From a virus, in IMG/VR virus record IMGVR_UViG_3300036770_003758, positions 38,211 to 102,210 of that record: a stretch of 64,000 nt of DNA. One strand, given 5' to 3'. The position numbers and the translations under genes are program-made. The notes under the pieces are model-generated. The model was not told where the DNA came from and did not search any database. It saw only the letters and a program-made list of their open reading frames with translations. Each line of letters begins with the position of its first letter. Position 1 is the stretch's first letter. Positions 43,208-53,974 of this stretch are shown here, one piece after another.

Positions 43208-45578
43208 TTACTTTATTGGAGATAGGAATATATCTACAGACTACGTTAAACTTGAGAACAGAGATCAGTTCTTAACTAAAGTACCTGTATTACATCCGCT
43301 ATCTCCAGAGTATACACAGTTTTGGTCGCTACAGTTTAAACGGTGTATTGAAGGTTTATGGGGTAAGATGTTTGATAAGTGGAGGTACTGTCCTGGGTTT
43401 TTATATTTTTACGGTAACTTTTTTGTACTTGAAATAACAGATAAAAAGTCTAAAGTAACAAACTATCAAGTACCTAGGATAGACGACATTGAATGGGAAA
43501 TAGCGTATTATCTATTAGAGTCTTTTGGTTTTTCAGGGTTTGAGCAAGATGATGAATATTCGTGTTTATCATACCTAAACAGTTCTACGTTTTCTGAAGA
43601 GTACATACGAAGTAATTACCCCAGTGTCGTAAGCTCTTCTGGTTCATTAAAGAAATATGTACCTGTAGATATTTACTTAAAAAAATTACATGACAAACCA
43701 CTTGGTTCACCGCTATATGAAAATGAAACAAAAAATGCCATCATTTTTGGTACTCGTGGTGGCGGTAAGTCTTATTTCACTGCTGGGATTATTGAACATC
43801 GTTTGGTTTTTGACGGTGCTGTACGTTATAATGAGAGTTTTATTAATGGTGAGCTAACGACTAAGATGGTACTTGGCTCTTCTGTTACGGATAAATCTTC
43901 TGACCTAGCAAATAAAGTACATAAGTCTATACTTGCAAAAGCAGATCCTATCTTAGGTAAGAAGTTTGGTGTATGGGGTACACACAAAGATGATGATTTT
44001 ACACCATGTCCTCTCTTCAAAGATATGACAGGTAGCTTAGAAGCACCTAACAAGAAAAACCCATATCGACATTCGTATAAAGTAAGTTCTGGTAATCGTT
44101 GGGTACAAAAGGGTACTGATTCTACTCTTTTTCATGTGAACTATTCATTAAACAAAGGTGATGGTTCACAAGCAGCAGTTGGTGGTAGGTATTCGTTATC
44201 TGTTGTTGAAGAAGTAGGTCTTGTACCTAATGTTATTGACATTCATGTCGCTAACGAAGCTACACTATCTAGAGATGGCAGATTTGGTACTGAACTATAT
44301 CTAGGTACTTCTGGTAACTTGTCTAGGGTACTTGGTGCTAAGAGAATGTTTCTAAGCCCTCAAGATTATAACATCACACATCGTGATAACAAACATGGCA
44401 CAGAAGGTACAGATGGTAAAATAGGGTTCTTCTTACCTAACTACATGATACAACGTGATTGTAAAGATCACGATGGTAATACAGATTATAACATGGTCAT
44501 AGCTAAGATTAACGCTAGACGTAGTGACTTTGCTAAATCTGCTGACCCTAACATTCTACGTAACGAGAAAATAAATAGACCTTGTTTTGTAGATGAAATG
44601 TGGATGGGTGTTGAAGAACAGTTAATGCCTATAGAAGAACTACAATCTCGTGAAAAACAACTTATGATGTTTAACGAGTATCGTCAGTTATATACTGGTG
44701 TTAAGTTGTCGTGGGATTCTACGATGCCTAATGGAGTTAGCTATGCGGTAGATCACGACGCAGAACCATATTTAGATTGGCCTTTGAACTTAGCTAAAAG
44801 AAAAGATCCTAGAGGGCCTATTATTATTTATGATTTTCCTAGGACTATTAACAATAGCATACCTAATGATATGTACAGGTTCATAGGCCATGACCCTTAT
44901 GTAGAAGAAGATTTTAACAGAGGTGGTTCTGTAGGTGCTACGTACATACTTATGAACCCAGCGTACATTGCACAAGGAATGCCTGGGAATATTATCGTAG
45001 CTTCTTATATTGATAAACCACTAGGTGGTTTAGATGAGTACTACGAAAATCAAGAAAAGTTATTAGCATTTTACGGTAACCCTAATCAAGGTCTTTGGTT
45101 TGAAAAAAACAGAGGAGCTGATTGTAGAGCGCATTATGTGCGTAAGCATAAAGCACATCTACTATCATTGACACCTCAGTACCACGAAGGTAGTAATATT
45201 AGACAAAAAGCAATATCGTCGTTTGGATATCTTGTAGGTAACAGGATTACTAAAGCTAGGCTTGCAAAAATGGTAAGAGACTGGCTTTTAGAAGAAACAG
45301 AAATTAGTTGCGAAGACCCTAAATACAACGGTGTTAAGAAAAATTTTGAACGGATTCCATGCTTGTTCTTGATACGTCAAATGTTAGCGTATAACTTAGA
45401 TGATAATTTCGACGCATTTGATGGTTTCAGAGGTGCGATACTTGGACTTAGGGAATATGAAGTAAGGTTAGAATCTACAACAAACAAAGAAAGAAAAGCA
45501 CTTGAGACTAAGGTCTTAAGTCATTATGTAAACAACGAAAGAATATTTAAAAATTATGAACGACGCTATAAAACTTAG
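43200..45578 (+). CDS. terL: Terminase large subunit
   Basis: 792 residues. Walker A IIFGTRGGGKSYFTAG near residue 182 and Walker B SLSVVEEVGL near 335 identify the packaging ATPase, followed by the coupling TSG (YLGTSGN). The C-terminal half should be the RNase H-like nuclease (IGHDPYVEEDFNRGGSVGAT with an Asp metal ligand). Length and the neighbouring portal match the crAss-like gene pair. It overlaps the portal gene by 23 nt. Confidence 0.9.
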   Translation: MNNYFIGDRNISTDYVKLENRDQFLTKVPVLHPLSPEYTQFWSLQFKRCIEGLWGKMFDKWRYCPGFLYFYGNFFVLEITDKKSKVTNYQVPRIDDIEWEIAYYLLESFGFSGFEQDDEYSCLSYLNSSTFSEEYIRSNYPSVVSSSGSLKKYVPVDIYLKKLHDKPLGSPLYENETKNAIIFGTRGGGKSYFTAGIIEHRLVFDGAVRYNESFINGELTTKMVLGSSVTDKSSDLANKVHKSILAKADPILGKKFGVWGTHKDDDFTPCPLFKDMTGSLEAPNKKNPYRHSYKVSSGNRWVQKGTDSTLFHVNYSLNKGDGSQAAVGGRYSLSVVEEVGLVPNVIDIHVANEATLSRDGRFGTELYLGTSGNLSRVLGAKRMFLSPQDYNITHRDNKHGTEGTDGKIGFFLPNYMIQRDCKDHDGNTDYNMVIAKINARRSDFAKSADPNILRNEKINRPCFVDEMWMGVEEQLMPIEELQSREKQLMMFNEYRQLYTGVKLSWDSTMPNGVSYAVDHDAEPYLDWPLNLAKRKDPRGPIIIYDFPRTINNSIPNDMYRFIGHDPYVEEDFNRGGSVGATYILMNPAYIAQGMPGNIIVASYIDKPLGGLDEYYENQEKLLAFYGNPNQGLWFEKNRGADCRAHYVRKHKAHLLSLTPQYHEGSNIRQKAISSFGYLVGNRITKARLAKMVRDWLLEETEISCEDPKYNGVKKNFERIPCLFLIRQMLAYNLDDNFDAFDGFRGAILGLREYEVRLESTTNKERKALETKVLSHYVNNERIFKNYERRYKT

Positions 45579-48075
45579 GGAAAAGGTTAAAGATAAAGAA
45601 TGGTATAAGTATCAACTTGAACGCTATGTACCTTATACTGCATCTCCTATAGTACACGATTATTACGAGATGAAGAAACTTTACGAGTTTGTAAATAACG
45701 ATTTATCAAACTTTAAAGATGACATTGCTTATTACTGTGGTTCGCTAGAAGAATACGGTGCTACTGAAGAAGTACTTGTACCGTATAATCCTATACCCAA
45801 TAAGCTTGAAGTACTTAAAGGTGATTTGCTTTCTCGTAGCTTTAACCACAGGATATTACTGCTAACTGCTAAGGCGGTTAGGGATAAGAACGAAGAACTT
45901 ATTAATGTTTTTAGGCAAAGTATTGATGAAGAACTTAGGCTTACAATAGAGAAGCAAAAAGCTATGATGGAAGGTATGCCACCTGAAGAACTTGATAAGT
46001 ACATTCAACAACTTAGGGTTGGTTTAGAACCTAAAGATCTAGCGTTAAAAACATTTAACGGTGAAGCAGAAATACTCTATTCTAAGTTGTTACAACATGC
46101 TAACTTAGATCAGGATGTTGCATACAAAAAGCTAGAGACATTAGAAGATCTTGTTACGGTAAGTAGGGTATTCTTGTATACAGGTTGGAAAAACGGTAGA
46201 CCTTATATTAAAGTACTTAATCCCCTACATGTTGGTTTTCAAAAAAGCCCTGATGTAGCTTTTATTGAAAAAGGAGATTATGTGTTTCATTGGGACGAAA
46301 TCACAGTAGGAGATGCACTTCTAGAGTATCAAAACAGGTTAGATGATGAGGAAATACAAAAGATACTAGACTACAGTTATACATTAAACCCACTTACAGA
46401 AGCACACATGACGAAACCTGTATTTGATCACGTCAAATACTATTCGCTGTTAACATCACTTGGTGAGTTTCGTAGAAAAGGTATTGGTACACATCAAGGT
46501 AACCAACTTACAAATTACAACCTTAATCAAACTCTACAGCGTTTACATCTTGAGTTTAGGGCTTTTGAAGAAGTTATATTCTTAACTGTTAAAGATGAAT
46601 ATAACACGCATATCACATTGAAAGCAAACGCAGATATTATTCCATCTACAGCAGCTAAGGTTAAGTTTACAAATCGTTGGATGGAAGAATCTACGAAGTA
46701 TGTGTGGGACGATGAGTATACAGGTGTTACTATGGAAGCTGAAGTACTTATGATCCCTAGGCGTTATGAAGTAACTAGGCTGGGTAGTGATATTATTGTA
46801 GACTACAGAGAAGTACCTTTTCAGCCAGATTATGGTAGCAATCCATTTTCTAAGTTTGAACTATCGTATAAAGGTACGATACTTTATAACAGGAACTCTA
46901 AATGGCTTTCGTTAGTACAACGTGCAATGCCTACTGCGTTTCAGTACATGGCTGCAAAACGACTACAAGATCGTGAAATAGCTAAGTACGTAGGCCAAGA
47001 ACGTGCTATTGACGTAGATCAAGTACCTGATGAACTAGGTATGGACCATGAAGGTAATGCAGAGATGTCTACAGATCCTACACTTAAAGCAGAAGTTATT
47101 GCTAGAAAAACTGGTACCAGGTTTTATTCTTCAGGTAGAAATGCAAATGGATTACCACCAGCACCTACAAGGTCTATTGGTGTAAATTACAATGTGGTAG
47201 ATACATCACCGCAGCTACTTAATCTACAGCAGTTTTGTTCTGCACTAGATATGGAAGTAGGTATGCGCATGGGTATTCCACCACAGCGTGAAGCGATGTC
47301 TGTACCTAATACAAATGTTACAGATAACAGGCAAGCACTTATGCAGTCTTCGTTAGCTACACAGACACTGTTCTATACTTTAGATATGGTATGGGCACAT
47401 GCACTCAATGAGCATGTTATGAACATGCGCACATATATTAAAAATTATTTGAGTCAAAACCCTAATCTAAAGACGTTTGATCTTGAGTATGTACTCCCTG
47501 ATGGTACTAAAGAATATCTACAGGTAGAACCAGATCATGTAGATCAATTAGAAGACCTTGGTCTTTATCTTTATGATAATGGTAGGGAACAAGTGTACTT
47601 TAATTACATGCTACAGTCTGTATTTAGCTTTGCACAAAATGCTGGTCAAGGTGTAGAACAAGTATCTTCTGTACTTAAAGCACTTACATCTACTACTTCT
47701 GTTGAAGAAATGCACAAGATTATATCTACAGAAGCTAGGGCACTTCAAGATAGGGTACAGAAACAACAAGAACAACAACAGCAACTTATTGAAGAACAGA
47801 AGAAAGCTATGCGTGAACTTGAAGAATATCGCGCTAGTCTTAAGTTAGAATCTGATATTGCTAAGATACAAGAGCAGCGTATTAGTTCTAGGGAGATTGC
47901 TGAAATTCAATCACAAGCATTAGCTAATCAGTATGACATTGATAAGAACAAAGAAAATGATCTTATTCAACGCGATCGTGAAAGAATGGCGCATGAAACT
48001 AGCGAAAAACAAAAAGATAGGAATTTACAAATAGAGCTTGCCCGTATTAAAGGAAGTTCTGTAAAGAAAGATTAA
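45556..48075 (+). CDS. Portal protein
   Basis: 839 residues, long as in crAss-like portals. It directly follows terL, has NKLEVLKGDLLSRSFN (typical portal N-terminal loop), a middle barrel, and a C-terminal Gln-rich coiled coil (QKQQEQQQQLIEEQKKAMRE). It forms the dodecameric DNA gate of the capsid. Confidence 0.85.
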   Translation: MNDAIKLREKVKDKEWYKYQLERYVPYTASPIVHDYYEMKKLYEFVNNDLSNFKDDIAYYCGSLEEYGATEEVLVPYNPIPNKLEVLKGDLLSRSFNHRILLLTAKAVRDKNEELINVFRQSIDEELRLTIEKQKAMMEGMPPEELDKYIQQLRVGLEPKDLALKTFNGEAEILYSKLLQHANLDQDVAYKKLETLEDLVTVSRVFLYTGWKNGRPYIKVLNPLHVGFQKSPDVAFIEKGDYVFHWDEITVGDALLEYQNRLDDEEIQKILDYSYTLNPLTEAHMTKPVFDHVKYYSLLTSLGEFRRKGIGTHQGNQLTNYNLNQTLQRLHLEFRAFEEVIFLTVKDEYNTHITLKANADIIPSTAAKVKFTNRWMEESTKYVWDDEYTGVTMEAEVLMIPRRYEVTRLGSDIIVDYREVPFQPDYGSNPFSKFELSYKGTILYNRNSKWLSLVQRAMPTAFQYMAAKRLQDREIAKYVGQERAIDVDQVPDELGMDHEGNAEMSTDPTLKAEVIARKTGTRFYSSGRNANGLPPAPTRSIGVNYNVVDTSPQLLNLQQFCSALDMEVGMRMGIPPQREAMSVPNTNVTDNRQALMQSSLATQTLFYTLDMVWAHALNEHVMNMRTYIKNYLSQNPNLKTFDLEYVLPDGTKEYLQVEPDHVDQLEDLGLYLYDNGREQVYFNYMLQSVFSFAQNAGQGVEQVSSVLKALTSTTSVEEMHKIISTEARALQDRVQKQQEQQQQLIEEQKKAMRELEEYRASLKLESDIAKIQEQRISSREIAEIQSQALANQYDIDKNKENDLIQRDRERMAHETSEKQKDRNLQIELARIKGSSVKKD

Positions 48076-48116
48076 GCATATAGACAAGTATATATTTTAA
48101 CGTTAATTTTGAGACG

Positions 48117-49106
48117 ATGGAAAAAAAATCATTGTTTGAAGACCTAGTGTCTTTCGACGAACCAGTGAACTTGGAAGAACCTACAGAGGGTAAAGATCCA
48201 CAAAACCAGGAACCTAACGAGGATCCTGTTGAGCAAACAGAAGATGAAGTTAATGACGTAGAAGATGATCGTGTCAAAGTACTTTATGATATTATGGTAG
48301 ATTCTAATATCATAGAAGCTGACGAAGAGTTTAAACCTACTGTCGAAAACTTTGAAGAACTAGTATCTGTATTACCAGAGCACTTTTTAGCGCAAGCTGT
48401 AAGTAAGCTACCTGATTTTGTACAAGATATTATTCAACTTGGTTTTGAAAACCCTTCACTTTCTGTAGATGATATTTCCAAGTTCTTTGAAACCTATCAC
48501 GTTGCACAGGAAAGATTAGTAGAACCTACTACTGATGATGAAGCTTATGACTTTCTTAAGCCTGTGCTATTACAAACTAAGTTGTTTCCAACTGAAGCTA
48601 AGGCTGAAAAGTATCTAGACGATCTTCTGGATGAAGGTTTGCTTTTGGATAAGGCTAAAGAGGTATATCAAGAACGCTTAGAAGAACTTGATAAACTTAG
48701 GCAAGAAGAACTTAGTCAGGTATCTGCTATGCGCAAGCAAGCAGAAGAACAACAACGTGCGTTTTATGAGACGCTTTTTGACACTGTAGAAGATCTAGAT
48801 TGGGAATCTTCGCGTAAAAAGACAGTACTTGATAATCTACATCCAGATGAAGTACAACGTAAGAACCAGTTAATTGCGCAGTCTCCTAAAGCACTTGTAC
48901 AGCTCGCTGATATCTATTCGTATTTTAACGAAGATAAAGGCGAGTTTGATTTTAGTGATTTTGGTATACGTAAAGTATCCAAGAAACTTAAAGAAGATAA
49001 AGAGAATATTGAAAGGGATAGGGTGTCTTCACATCTATCTAAATTAAAAACAAACCCGAAAGATCCAGGTGGTTCTTTCTGGTCTTCATTTAAACAAACT
49101 AATTAA
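48117..49106 (+). CDS. Scaffold-like acidic protein
   Basis: 329 residues, very acidic N-terminus (DEPVNLEEPTEGKDPQNQEP, DEVNDVEDDRV), long charged helices in the middle, basic C-terminus (IRKVSKKLKEDKENIERDRV). That charge layout and the place between portal and capsid genes are those of scaffolding proteins. No protease domain seen. Confidence 0.75.
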   Translation: MEKKSLFEDLVSFDEPVNLEEPTEGKDPQNQEPNEDPVEQTEDEVNDVEDDRVKVLYDIMVDSNIIEADEEFKPTVENFEELVSVLPEHFLAQAVSKLPDFVQDIIQLGFENPSLSVDDISKFFETYHVAQERLVEPTTDDEAYDFLKPVLLQTKLFPTEAKAEKYLDDLLDEGLLLDKAKEVYQERLEELDKLRQEELSQVSAMRKQAEEQQRAFYETLFDTVEDLDWESSRKKTVLDNLHPDEVQRKNQLIAQSPKALVQLADIYSYFNEDKGEFDFSDFGIRKVSKKLKEDKENIERDRVSSHLSKLKTNPKDPGGSFWSSFKQTN

Positions 49107-49117
49107 AATTATTAAAC

Positions 49118-50716
49118 ATGTTGAGACGTAGATCGGCACTTGAAAAAGTTGTACGCACTGGTTGGGGTGGATCTTATGCAGATTCATTCACACATGCACA
49201 ACTGTTCCGTAGTTATGGCCCTACGTATTTTGGTATGGTTGACGCACAACTTTTCTCTTCTGAGATAGAGTCAAATATCATTAACAAACCTTGGGTCTGG
49301 ATGACTATGGCTCAAGGCAATATGATGACAACCAAACCTGGGCATACGGATTATTGCTGGAGGCTTGCAGAAGACGTGCAAACTGATGCACGTATTACGC
49401 GAGTAGATTCTAGCTTACCTACTTATCCTGGAAAAGGTAACACACAGTTCAAGATTTATCTTGATCGTGGTTGGTTCCATGCACCAGTATTGTTGAAAAC
49501 AGATAGTGCAGATGCACCTCTGTTGCGTATTGTAGGTTCACCTGCACAAGTTAGTGCTACTGAATGGGAATATGTAGTTCAGTTGCAAACTGGTGACCCT
49601 AATGTTTACATCCTTCCTAAGTACCTTGAAGTTAACCGTAGGGTTATTGACGGTGGTACTTCTGTTGCAGATGAACTAAACTACGAATTTGGTGGTGACT
49701 ACTTCGGTAGCGTATTTGAGCTTCAGTCTCATATTGGTTACGTTGCACGTAAAGTAGAAGTTACCGATAAGTTTATTCGTCTTGAGATGGATGGTAAAAG
49801 CGATGGTATGAGCTATGGTATCTCTGGTAACGGCGGTGCTTATAGCGATGGTAAAGCAATCAGCGCTGGTTATTTGTACCAACCTGGTCTTAGCGATAAG
49901 ACTACACCTAAAGTTCTTGAGAAAGGTTCTTTCATCTCCATGGCTGAAGCTCGTCTTAGCGAGCGTCTTATGGAAGATAAGAACTTCATGATGGAATTTG
50001 GTCAGAATGAAGTTACGTATCACCCAGTTACCAAGCGTGTAATGAAAGTAGCTCCAGGTTGGAGGCAAGTACGTAAAGATGGCCACTATCATCCGCACAA
50101 CGGTTCGCTTACGCTGTACGATATCTATGATCGTATTCAGACGGTGTTTACTACGCGTTATGGTGTTGGTGAACCTGTAGTAGTACTGCGTACCGGTAAA
50201 GGTGGTATTGAGTGGTTCTCTAAACTTGTAAAGGACGAAGCTGGTCTTTCTCCGTTTACACTTCTGGATAGCTTCTTTGTATCTCGTACAAACTCTGAGA
50301 TTACACCTAACGCACTCAAGTTTGGTGCACAGTTCACTGAAATCTTGATGCCTAATGGTATTACGCTTAAAGTAATGTACGATCCTACTAAGGACAATCC
50401 TAGGTACTATCCTGAGAAAGTTCCTGGAACTAATTACTCTTACGAGTCTTATACGTTTGATGTTCTTGATCTTGGTAATACGGATGCAGCTCCAGCAGGT
50501 GCACGTACTAAGTCTAACATCTCTATGATCTATGAAGATGCTTACGAGTCTTACTTCATGGTAAGTAACGTATATGACATTATGAGCGGTGCTAAAAAGA
50601 ATGGTGAAACGGTATCTGTGCTTGATAAAGAAGCTGGTATTTACCGTGAATCTTCTTGTGCACTTGCAGTGTGGGATACTTCACGTATCTTGAGTATGCC
50701 TTACTTGGCACTTTAA
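49118..50716 (+). CDS. Major capsid protein
   Basis: 532 residues, more GC and better codons than average, as expected for the most abundant late protein. It follows the scaffold gene at once. An HK97 fold is expected but cannot be shown by eye. N-terminus LRRRSALEKVVRTGWGGSYA; no collagen or Ig-type decoration domain. Confidence 0.8.
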   Translation: MLRRRSALEKVVRTGWGGSYADSFTHAQLFRSYGPTYFGMVDAQLFSSEIESNIINKPWVWMTMAQGNMMTTKPGHTDYCWRLAEDVQTDARITRVDSSLPTYPGKGNTQFKIYLDRGWFHAPVLLKTDSADAPLLRIVGSPAQVSATEWEYVVQLQTGDPNVYILPKYLEVNRRVIDGGTSVADELNYEFGGDYFGSVFELQSHIGYVARKVEVTDKFIRLEMDGKSDGMSYGISGNGGAYSDGKAISAGYLYQPGLSDKTTPKVLEKGSFISMAEARLSERLMEDKNFMMEFGQNEVTYHPVTKRVMKVAPGWRQVRKDGHYHPHNGSLTLYDIYDRIQTVFTTRYGVGEPVVVLRTGKGGIEWFSKLVKDEAGLSPFTLLDSFFVSRTNSEITPNALKFGAQFTEILMPNGITLKVMYDPTKDNPRYYPEKVPGTNYSYESYTFDVLDLGNTDAAPAGARTKSNISMIYEDAYESYFMVSNVYDIMSGAKKNGETVSVLDKEAGIYRESSCALAVWDTSRILSMPYLAL

Positions 50717-50746
50717 TGTTTTAACAACCTATAAATAGAAGCAAGA

Positions 50747-51859
50747 ATGCAAGGTTTAAGACTGATTATAAAGCCTGTTCCTAGAGATTCAGTTCAACGC
50801 AGGCACCTTACACCAGTTAGGGTGTGGGATCCAGAGAAAAAGACGCTTGTTGATACGGGTCAAGTTACAGCACAAACTAAAGCTAAAGGTGCTGTAGAGA
50901 TTTTAAGTTTTATACCAAATTTACAAACAGGTAAGTTTGCAACAGGACTTGAAGAAATAGTACCCAATCCGTTTAAAGATATGGAGATACTTGCCTTAAA
51001 AGGTAGGTATCTCCTATCTGATGAGTGGGATTTAGTAGCTCCTCAGATTGTTAAGTCGGATAAAATTATGCGTCAAACCTGGTATGAAATCCTTGACAGT
51101 GTAGGGCCTAATAGTTATACACCATTGATGCCAAGGAATATTCAAACTATTGGCCCTATGCGTGTAACAAGTGATGAGAAAGTACCACGCACATTTATTG
51201 AAACGTTTAAAGTAACGCTTGTAGATGGCGCTAATGTATTTTTGTGGGATCATTCTAGATCGCGAATGGCTATACAATTGCTTAAAAACCATATTGCTGT
51301 AGCACCTACGCGTGAAGTAGCTAACCCTACGCTACATAACTGGTACATTGCACTTGAAGATGAAGAAGAACTTAGTCGCATAGAAATCGATGATCTTGAA
51401 AACGATGCTATTGCAGAACTTGTCATGCTTCAGAAGAATGCTCCTGAAGATCGCATGTACAAACTAGCAGTAGTACTTGATCTAGCTAGGGGTGAGATGT
51501 CACCGCTCGTTGTTAAAGATATGCTTAACAGGTATATCAAAAACAAGACTTCAGATAAGAAGTCACGTATTGAAAAGTTCACAGACACTGTATCTATCTT
51601 GAAAGAACAAGAGGGTAGGTTTAACGTGATGTATGCTGTAACACAAGCTATTAACGTTAGTCTAATGGTTTTTGATGCTGGTTTCTTGTATTGGAGGTCT
51701 AAAGCAGATCAAGCACAGATTTATCGTTGGCGCAGTAGAGAAGAGCTTATTGCTTTCCTCGAAGGTGAGTACGCTAAGTACAAGCCTAAATCTAAAGATA
51801 ACGGTGTAAATTATTACGCCGATCTTTTAGCTGAACTAGAAACTAGAGGTGTGAAATGA
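50747..51859 (+). CDS. Head-associated protein (370 aa)
   Basis: Begins MQGLRLIIKPVPRDSVQRRH; a beta N-terminus, then helices with a basic stretch (RYIKNKTSDKKSRIEKF). Coupled to the next gene by a 4-nt overlap. In crAss-like phages the genes after the capsid gene encode cargo or neck parts; which of these applies is not visible. Confidence 0.6.
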   Translation: MQGLRLIIKPVPRDSVQRRHLTPVRVWDPEKKTLVDTGQVTAQTKAKGAVEILSFIPNLQTGKFATGLEEIVPNPFKDMEILALKGRYLLSDEWDLVAPQIVKSDKIMRQTWYEILDSVGPNSYTPLMPRNIQTIGPMRVTSDEKVPRTFIETFKVTLVDGANVFLWDHSRSRMAIQLLKNHIAVAPTREVANPTLHNWYIALEDEEELSRIEIDDLENDAIAELVMLQKNAPEDRMYKLAVVLDLARGEMSPLVVKDMLNRYIKNKTSDKKSRIEKFTDTVSILKEQEGRFNVMYAVTQAINVSLMVFDAGFLYWRSKADQAQIYRWRSREELIAFLEGEYAKYKPKSKDNGVNYYADLLAELETRGVK

Positions 51860-52560
51860 TTATAACAAAGATGCACTGGTTATTTAAGGAGAGGTACAAT
51901 AGGTCTTCTTCTAATTATTATCCTGATTATTCACCTGCTCAGATAGATCAACTATTGAACGCAGCGGGTGAAGATATGCTACATCAATTTGCAGCTAGAG
52001 AGGATAAGCAGATGTTCTTTGATATGATGTCACCTCTGTTGACTACTGGTGTACTAGAGCCTGTATCTAATGACGGTTCTGTATACAAGTTTGACTTATC
52101 GCAATTAGAAAAACCTTATTTCTACAATAAACGCATTGTAGCTAAGACTGATTGCGGTAGCGTAAAAGTTAATATTATCGGTCACGGTACGTTAAATGAT
52201 GTTCTAGCGGATGCGTTACAAAAGCCATCTAAAACATGGAACAGGATATACGGTGTATTTCAAGAAGGTGGTATCACGCTCTACACAGATCATATTGTAG
52301 ACAGTATTAAAATTGAATACTATCGTATACCTAAACCTGTGTTTTTTGGTGGTTATGATACTTTTGAATATCTAAATTGTTTGAAGTCAAGCACAAACTG
52401 CACTCAATTTTATTCAAAAGAGAGTAACACTCAAGACTGTGAATTTGATGCAAACTATCATACGCGAATCGTAGATTTTGCAGTAAGAGAAGCACAGCGA
52501 ACTCTAGGTCAACAGGAAATAGCCTTGACTGTTAATAAGGTGGATACATTATTGAACTAA
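51856..52560 (+). CDS. Head-to-tail connector-like protein (234 aa)
   Basis: Begins MIITKMHWLFKERYNRSSSN; a helical N-terminus (SPAQIDQLLNAAGEDMLHQF) with a beta-rich rest and paired Cys in LNCLKSSTNCTQFYSKESN. Size and position suit a ring or stopper protein. No direct motif. Confidence 0.55.
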   Translation: MIITKMHWLFKERYNRSSSNYYPDYSPAQIDQLLNAAGEDMLHQFAAREDKQMFFDMMSPLLTTGVLEPVSNDGSVYKFDLSQLEKPYFYNKRIVAKTDCGSVKVNIIGHGTLNDVLADALQKPSKTWNRIYGVFQEGGITLYTDHIVDSIKIEYYRIPKPVFFGGYDTFEYLNCLKSSTNCTQFYSKESNTQDCEFDANYHTRIVDFAVREAQRTLGQQEIALTVNKVDTLLN

Positions 52561-52576
52561 AAAATTTTAATTAAAT

Positions 52577-53974
52577 ATGAAACGAACGAATCGTTCTCAA
52601 GCACCTATGGAGACTTTTCTCGTAGGTAAATCTAACCAGGCTATCGTTGTTAGTGGTGACTTGGTTACTGCTGGTACCTCTCTTAACATTGCTGATGGAC
52701 AACTTGGTGTACTCTCTGCAGATCCTAATGGCACTGTAAAGCCAGGTAAGTTTATTCCTGCTGCTACTACTGCAGCTCAGGTTAAAGCAATTGAGATTAT
52801 CCAAGGTACGCCTAACTCTTCGCAGACTACTGAAGTAAACGCGTTTGGTATTGGTCATAAAGCATATGTACGCTCTGGTGTTATCGTTAAAGATAAGATC
52901 CGCTCTGTATCTACGCTTGTATACCAGCACCCCAGGTATTCTATCTGGTATCTGCAAAGTGTATCTGGTATTACTGCTAATACTAGCTACTATGCAAACA
53001 TTACGCTTGAAGGTGAGCGTATTGACACTACTCATGGTATGAACCGTGAAGTAATCCGTCAGAGTGTTAAAGTACCTTCTACGCTTCCTACGAATGCAGC
53101 AGACTTTGTACTTCAGAACCTTGCTCTTAAGATTAACCAGTCTAGTAAGTTTGTAAACCCAAATACGAACTATTCTGGTAACAAGCCTATTATTGCTTTT
53201 GGTATTAAGTCTTCTGGTGGTTCTGGGACTACGATTGGTACGCTTACTAAGAACACTGCAGCATTTAACTTTGCTAAGTACACTGTAGGCGGCAGTGCTA
53301 TTCAATCTACATTTAAGACTGACCTTGATCTTATCAACTCGCTGAAAACTGCGATTGGTTCTGTTGCTGGTCTTTCTACTGCTACGATTGAAAACGTTGG
53401 TAACGTAGCTCCAGGTACTGCAGCTACTATCGATGGTCTTTTGATTATCGCATTCCGTGAAAAAGAAATCGCTGCATTTGACGATGTTAAAGAACTCTCT
53501 ATCCGCGCTGATGTTAACTTCGGTGCTGAGATGGGTGTAGCACAACCTGTGTATACGTTGACCCACGTATGTACACCTTCTGAAGGTGTAAACACTGGTC
53601 GTCAAGTATATCTGCGTTACGCTGATCGTGCAGAGCAACAAATCTTTACATTACAGAACTGGCCTATCAATGGTAAGCCATATCCTGCACCTGAGAACTA
53701 TCTGAGCAAAACTGGAAAGTACACTGTTACGATTATCGAATATTACGATAACGATAACGGTATTTCTGGTGAACACGAGTTTGTTAAAACTGCAGTCATT
53801 TGTTTGCCAGCAGCAATTTCTAGTGAAACTGTAGATGCGGACACTGGTCTTACGATTGCTACCAGTGATACATCTACGGTAACAGCATTGAACAACACAC
53901 TTTCTGCTTGGATTGCAGGTTCTGCAAATGTAGAGTATCTTGGTAGCGCTACATCAGGAACTATCTTTGTATAA
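52577..53974 (+). CDS. Structural protein, possible head fibre (465 aa)
   Basis: Thr/Ser/Ala/Gly-rich, beta-type sequence throughout, good codons, no Cys until the end. MKRTNRSQAPMETFLVGKSN start; repeated TAGTSLNIADGQLGVL-like turns. A large antisense frame exists but is a shadow of this gene. Likely an abundant surface or tail-tube protein. Confidence 0.6.
   Translation: MKRTNRSQAPMETFLVGKSNQAIVVSGDLVTAGTSLNIADGQLGVLSADPNGTVKPGKFIPAATTAAQVKAIEIIQGTPNSSQTTEVNAFGIGHKAYVRSGVIVKDKIRSVSTLVYQHPRYSIWYLQSVSGITANTSYYANITLEGERIDTTHGMNREVIRQSVKVPSTLPTNAADFVLQNLALKINQSSKFVNPNTNYSGNKPIIAFGIKSSGGSGTTIGTLTKNTAAFNFAKYTVGGSAIQSTFKTDLDLINSLKTAIGSVAGLSTATIENVGNVAPGTAATIDGLLIIAFREKEIAAFDDVKELSIRADVNFGAEMGVAQPVYTLTHVCTPSEGVNTGRQVYLRYADRAEQQIFTLQNWPINGKPYPAPENYLSKTGKYTVTIIEYYDNDNGISGEHEFVKTAVICLPAAISSETVDADTGLTIATSDTSTVTALNNTLSAWIAGSANVEYLGSATSGTIFV

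Noticed and set aside
48104-48111. TAATTTTG promoter element before the scaffold gene
   Set aside because: No TTTG at the expected upstream distance and it lies only six bases before the ATG.
52571-53641. 356-codon minus-strand ORF
   Set aside because: Antisense shadow of the Thr/Ser-rich structural gene at 52,577-53,974; its own translation is Arg/Ser/Cys-rich and unlike a protein.
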